64,000 nucleotides of DNA from Clostridium uliginosum (GTDB taxonomy: Bacteria > Bacillota > Clostridia > Clostridiales > Clostridiaceae): assembly GCF_900112485.1 (NCBI RefSeq), contig NZ_FOMG01000019.1, forward strand, positions 1-64,000, written 5' to 3'. Positions 62,003-64,000 of the stretch are shown piece after piece. Below the pieces are notes generated by a model that was not told where the DNA came from, did not search any database, and saw only the letters and a program-made list of their open reading frames with translations. The position numbers and the translations under genes are program-made. Numbering within the stretch: position 1 is the first letter of the stretch; the number at the start of each line of letters is the position of its first letter.

Positions 62003-63166
62003 TTACAGCCTTATTATAGAGCCTATGACATTAACAAAATTGTCTATATGTTCACCACTGCTATTATTAGACTTAAGAGTTATTTTAGGAATACTCTTTA
62101 TCCTTGTTGTGTTTATTCCAAGCTTTAATGTCATATAATTTGTTAATCCATTTAGCTTAGATGTACCTCCATAAATAAAAATTTTATCTACTTCATTACC
62201 AACATTTTTGTTTTTATAAAACTGTATTATTTTTTCTGTTTTATCAATCCATTCATCTATAGTATCTCTTACTAATGTATTTTGATTATCAAGCTCTTCA
62301 TCACTTAAATTTATGCTCTTTGCTTTTAATGTTTCTATTTCATTTTTAGAAATATTTAGAGTTTCATTTAAAGCCTCATCAAGATAACTTCCTCCAGCTT
62401 TTATTATTCTAGTAAATTTTAAAATTCCATCATTATATATATTAACATCAAGACAGTTTGCCCCCATGTCAATGAAAACAAGCGAGTCTTTAGGATTATA
62501 TTCATATTCATTTATATCATCTACAAAATTAATTAACTTATTTAATGAATTGTAATTTACATCTAAAGCATATGGCTTCAAATGTAAGGCAATTAAAAGT
62601 TCATGATATCCTCTAGCCATTCTCTCTGGATATGCAATAGCTCTAACTGCTAATCTTTTTCCCTCATCTGAAAATTCTTCCCCTATGACTGTCATTTGCA
62701 GTATATAATCATCTAAATTTATAGGTAAGTATTGTTGAATTTCATACCTTACCACAGTTTCCATCTCATCTTCTTCTACATTTGGAATCATAACTTCTCT
62801 ATTTATAATCAAAGTAGAATTAGTAGTACAAATTCCTTCCTTTGCACTTATAGAATTTTCCTTTAAAGCAGTTCCTATTTTAGAAATAAGAAGTTCCTTA
62901 TTTTCTATAATTCCATCTGAAATTGCTCCTTTAGGAGTAGGTATTTCTATAAACTTATCAATTGATAAGTTTTCCTTATAATACATTCCTTGACTAATCT
63001 TTATACTTGTACTTCCTATATCAAAAGCCACAACAGTTCTCTTTTTCTCTACCTTTTTAAGGGAGTTTATCTTATTTGATCCCTTTAATAATATTGCCTT
63101 TAAATCCTTAACATCAAGATTCATTAAGCCCTTGAGCTTAGCCTTATCTAACTTTAACTTCTTCAT
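62003..63166 (-). CDS. pilM: Type IV pilus ATPase-fold protein PilM
   Basis: 387 aa. Actin-like fold: phosphate 1 loop VVAFDIGSTSIKISQ at about 46-60, VFIDMGANCLDVNIY and IFIYGGTSKLNGL. The first ~44 residues (Lys/Leu-rich, KLKLDKAKLKGLMNLDVKDL) are an extension absent from typical PilM. It forms a cytosolic ring under the inner pilus subcomplex by binding the PilN tail. It lies 168 bp after pilA, past the pilA terminator, so it may have its own promoter or depend on readthrough. Confidence 0.9.
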   Translation of the reverse strand: MKKLKLDKAKLKGLMNLDVKDLKAILLKGSNKINSLKKVEKKRTVVAFDIGSTSIKISQGMYYKENLSIDKFIEIPTPKGAISDGIIENKELLISKIGTALKENSISAKEGICTTNSTLIINREVMIPNVEEDEMETVVRYEIQQYLPINLDDYILQMTVIGEEFSDEGKRLAVRAIAYPERMARGYHELLIALHLKPYALDVNYNSLNKLINFVDDINEYEYNPKDSLVFIDMGANCLDVNIYNDGILKFTRIIKAGGSYLDEALNETLNISKNEIETLKAKSINLSDEELDNQNTLVRDTIDEWIDKTEKIIQFYKNKNVGNEVDKIFIYGGTSKLNGLTNYMTLKLGINTTRIKSIPKITLKSNNSSGEHIDNFVNVIGSIIRL

Positions 63167-63228
63167 TATTTTTAAGTTCCCTCCCTTTTTACCATCTTAT
63201 TTTCATCTTAAATTCAATAATCATTAGC

Positions 63229-63270
63229 TTAGGCACCTGGAAAAAAATAACATACCAAAGATGTGCCTTA
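63229..63270. repeat. AGGCACAT-family palindrome (family 1), minimal form
   Basis: TTAGGCACCTGGAAAAAAATA + ACATACCAAAGATGTGCCTTA, between pilA and pilM. Confidence 0.65.
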
Positions 63271-63287
63271 TATTTATTGTGTATAGA

Positions 63288-63326
63288 TTAAAGTGTAAAG
63301 CTTGAAAGTAAGCTTTACACTTTAAT
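63288..63326 (-). terminator. Intrinsic terminator after pilA
   Basis: AAAGTGTAAAGCTT-GAAAGT-AAGCTTTACACTTT: a perfect 14-bp stem, 8 bp beyond the pilA stop. It would make pilin mRNA more abundant than that of the downstream pil genes. Confidence 0.85.
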
Positions 63327-63333
63327 CATTAGT

Positions 63334-63756
63334 TTATTTAGTTTTGAATTCCTCAGCTTGTTCAGGAAATGCTTGTTTAGAATCTACTGTTATAGTTATA
63401 TTCCCATTATCATCTACAACTGCCACAAAATCCTTTCCAGAAATTGCTTTAGATTGTGAATAAGCATCTATTCTATCCTTAATAGGTTTACCAGTATCTG
63501 TGCCTAAATCATAACTTTTACCTTTATCTATTTTTTCATCTATTAATGCACTGGCTGCCGCAGTATGAATATTCTTAGCATTTGCTATGTCTGCCTTAAT
63601 ATTTGCATTGGTTCTTACATACCCCATCTTTGGAATAGCAATAGCTGCTAAAATGGCAATTATTGCTATAACGATAATTAATTCTACTAGTGTAAATCCT
63701 TTCTTTTTTTTCTTTAAAGCTTGATTTGACATTGATTTCATTGATAATTTGTTCAT
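63334..63756 (-). CDS. pilA: Major type IV pilin
   Basis: 140 aa with a 20-residue basic leader ending KKKKKG, cut before FTLVELIIVIAIIAILAAIA (Glu at +5). The mature pilin is 120 residues. The globular domain is small with no Cys, so there is no disulfide-bonded D-region. NANIKADIANAKNIHTAA is the usual amphipathic helix. It is built into pili for twitching, adhesion or aggregation. The ATG follows AAAGGGGGAATTTTA. The upstream genes, where pilB and pilC often lie, are outside the window; a family 3 palindrome fills the leader. Confidence 0.95.
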   Translation of the reverse strand: MNKLSMKSMSNQALKKKKKGFTLVELIIVIAIIAILAAIAIPKMGYVRTNANIKADIANAKNIHTAAASALIDEKIDKGKSYDLGTDTGKPIKDRIDAYSQSKAISGKDFVAVVDDNGNITITVDSKQAFPEQAEEFKTK

Positions 63757-63778
63757 TAAAATTCCCCCTTTTTTATTT

Positions 63779-64000
63779 GGCTATGTTTTAAAATAGTGTT
63801 GATATTGTTACATTTTTGTGAGGTGTGCATTAGAATTCGACTTTTAGAACTCTTAATGAGTATTGTCACATTAATTGCTTGTCTAAAACTTGTTTTTGGA
63901 ACAAGCTGGAATGGGACTATACTCATTTAGATGTTCTTAAGTCTAATTCTTTAGCACACTGAACAATATGTAACAATATCAACACGGTTTTAAATAGAAC
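63779..64000. repeat. GTGTTGATATTGT-family palindrome (family 3), full length
   Basis: About 222 bp, reaching the window edge. Ends GGCTATGTTTTAAAATAGTG and CACGGTTTTAAATAGAAC, with GTTGATATTGTTACA / TGTAACAATATCAAC inside. The centre holds GCTTGTCTAAAACTTG and GGAACAAGC. It matches 50334-50575 in reverse complement. It lies immediately upstream of pilA. Confidence 0.85.

Noticed and set aside
5573-63270. CRISPR repeats
   Set aside because: The AGGCACAT copies are palindromic, dispersed, of variable length and not separated by regular spacers; no cas genes are present.

Overview
The window is about 64 kb of very AT-rich, mostly gene-dense DNA. It reads as chromosome of a solventogenic-type Clostridium sensu stricto, probably the C. 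beijerinckii group. The evidence is the low GC content, choline-binding-type cell-wall repeat proteins, six clostridial chemoreceptors, clostridial riboswitches and a Gram-positive type IV pilus operon. The species is inferred, not proven. I see no rRNA, tRNA, CRISPR array or intact transposase gene.

Layout. At 0-5.1 kb lie two paralogous secreted cell-wall-binding proteins (minus strand) with a shared upstream block. At 5.8-8.6 kb are a small Cys-containing protein and a chemoreceptor (plus). At 9.0-10.9 kb is a secreted fusion of cell-wall repeats to a metallo-beta-lactamase-fold domain. At 11.5-19.3 kb is an L-ascorbate (ula-type) PTS operon with a divergent DeoR regulator; it lacks a recognisable UlaD decarboxylase and carries an unexplained 345-aa protein. 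At 19.8-30.1 kb are an M18 aminopeptidase, a CDF transporter, an Asn-rich membrane protein, a vanadium haloperoxidase/PAP2 protein, a polar amino-acid ABC transporter and HelD. At 30.3-35.8 kb are FtsH, a DUF3006 protein, two signal peptidases I and LysA. LysA has a lysine riboswitch in its leader. At 36.9-52.4 kb are five chemoreceptors or chemoreceptor-like proteins, an acyltransferase, a TIM-barrel protein, a muramoyl amidase and an aminotransferase. At 53.3-63.8 kb is a type IV pilus block: pilA, pilM, pilN, pilO, pilV-like, a giant PilX-like protein, a PilW-like protein and a secreted VWA protein.

Two themes stand out. First, c-di-GMP control of surface behaviour. A class I c-di-GMP riboswitch precedes the acyltransferase, which also has a 14-codon translationally coupled leader ORF. 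A class II riboswitch precedes a chemoreceptor-like gene that has lost its methylation helices. In the class II switch the P1 3' strand is also the 5' arm of the terminator, so an ON switch is predicted. Second, the spaces between genes are full of short palindromic mobile-looking elements of at least four families. One family (AGGCACAT ends) has inserted inside the P5 stem of the lysine riboswitch, inside another repeat, at the 3' end of an aminotransferase gene and next to the pilW-like ribosome-binding site. A second family sits within about 20 bp of gene stop codons, apparently inside the loops of intrinsic terminators.

A further surprise is a cluster of five exact TTATCCACA DnaA boxes at 43.88-44.19 kb with no dnaA gene nearby.
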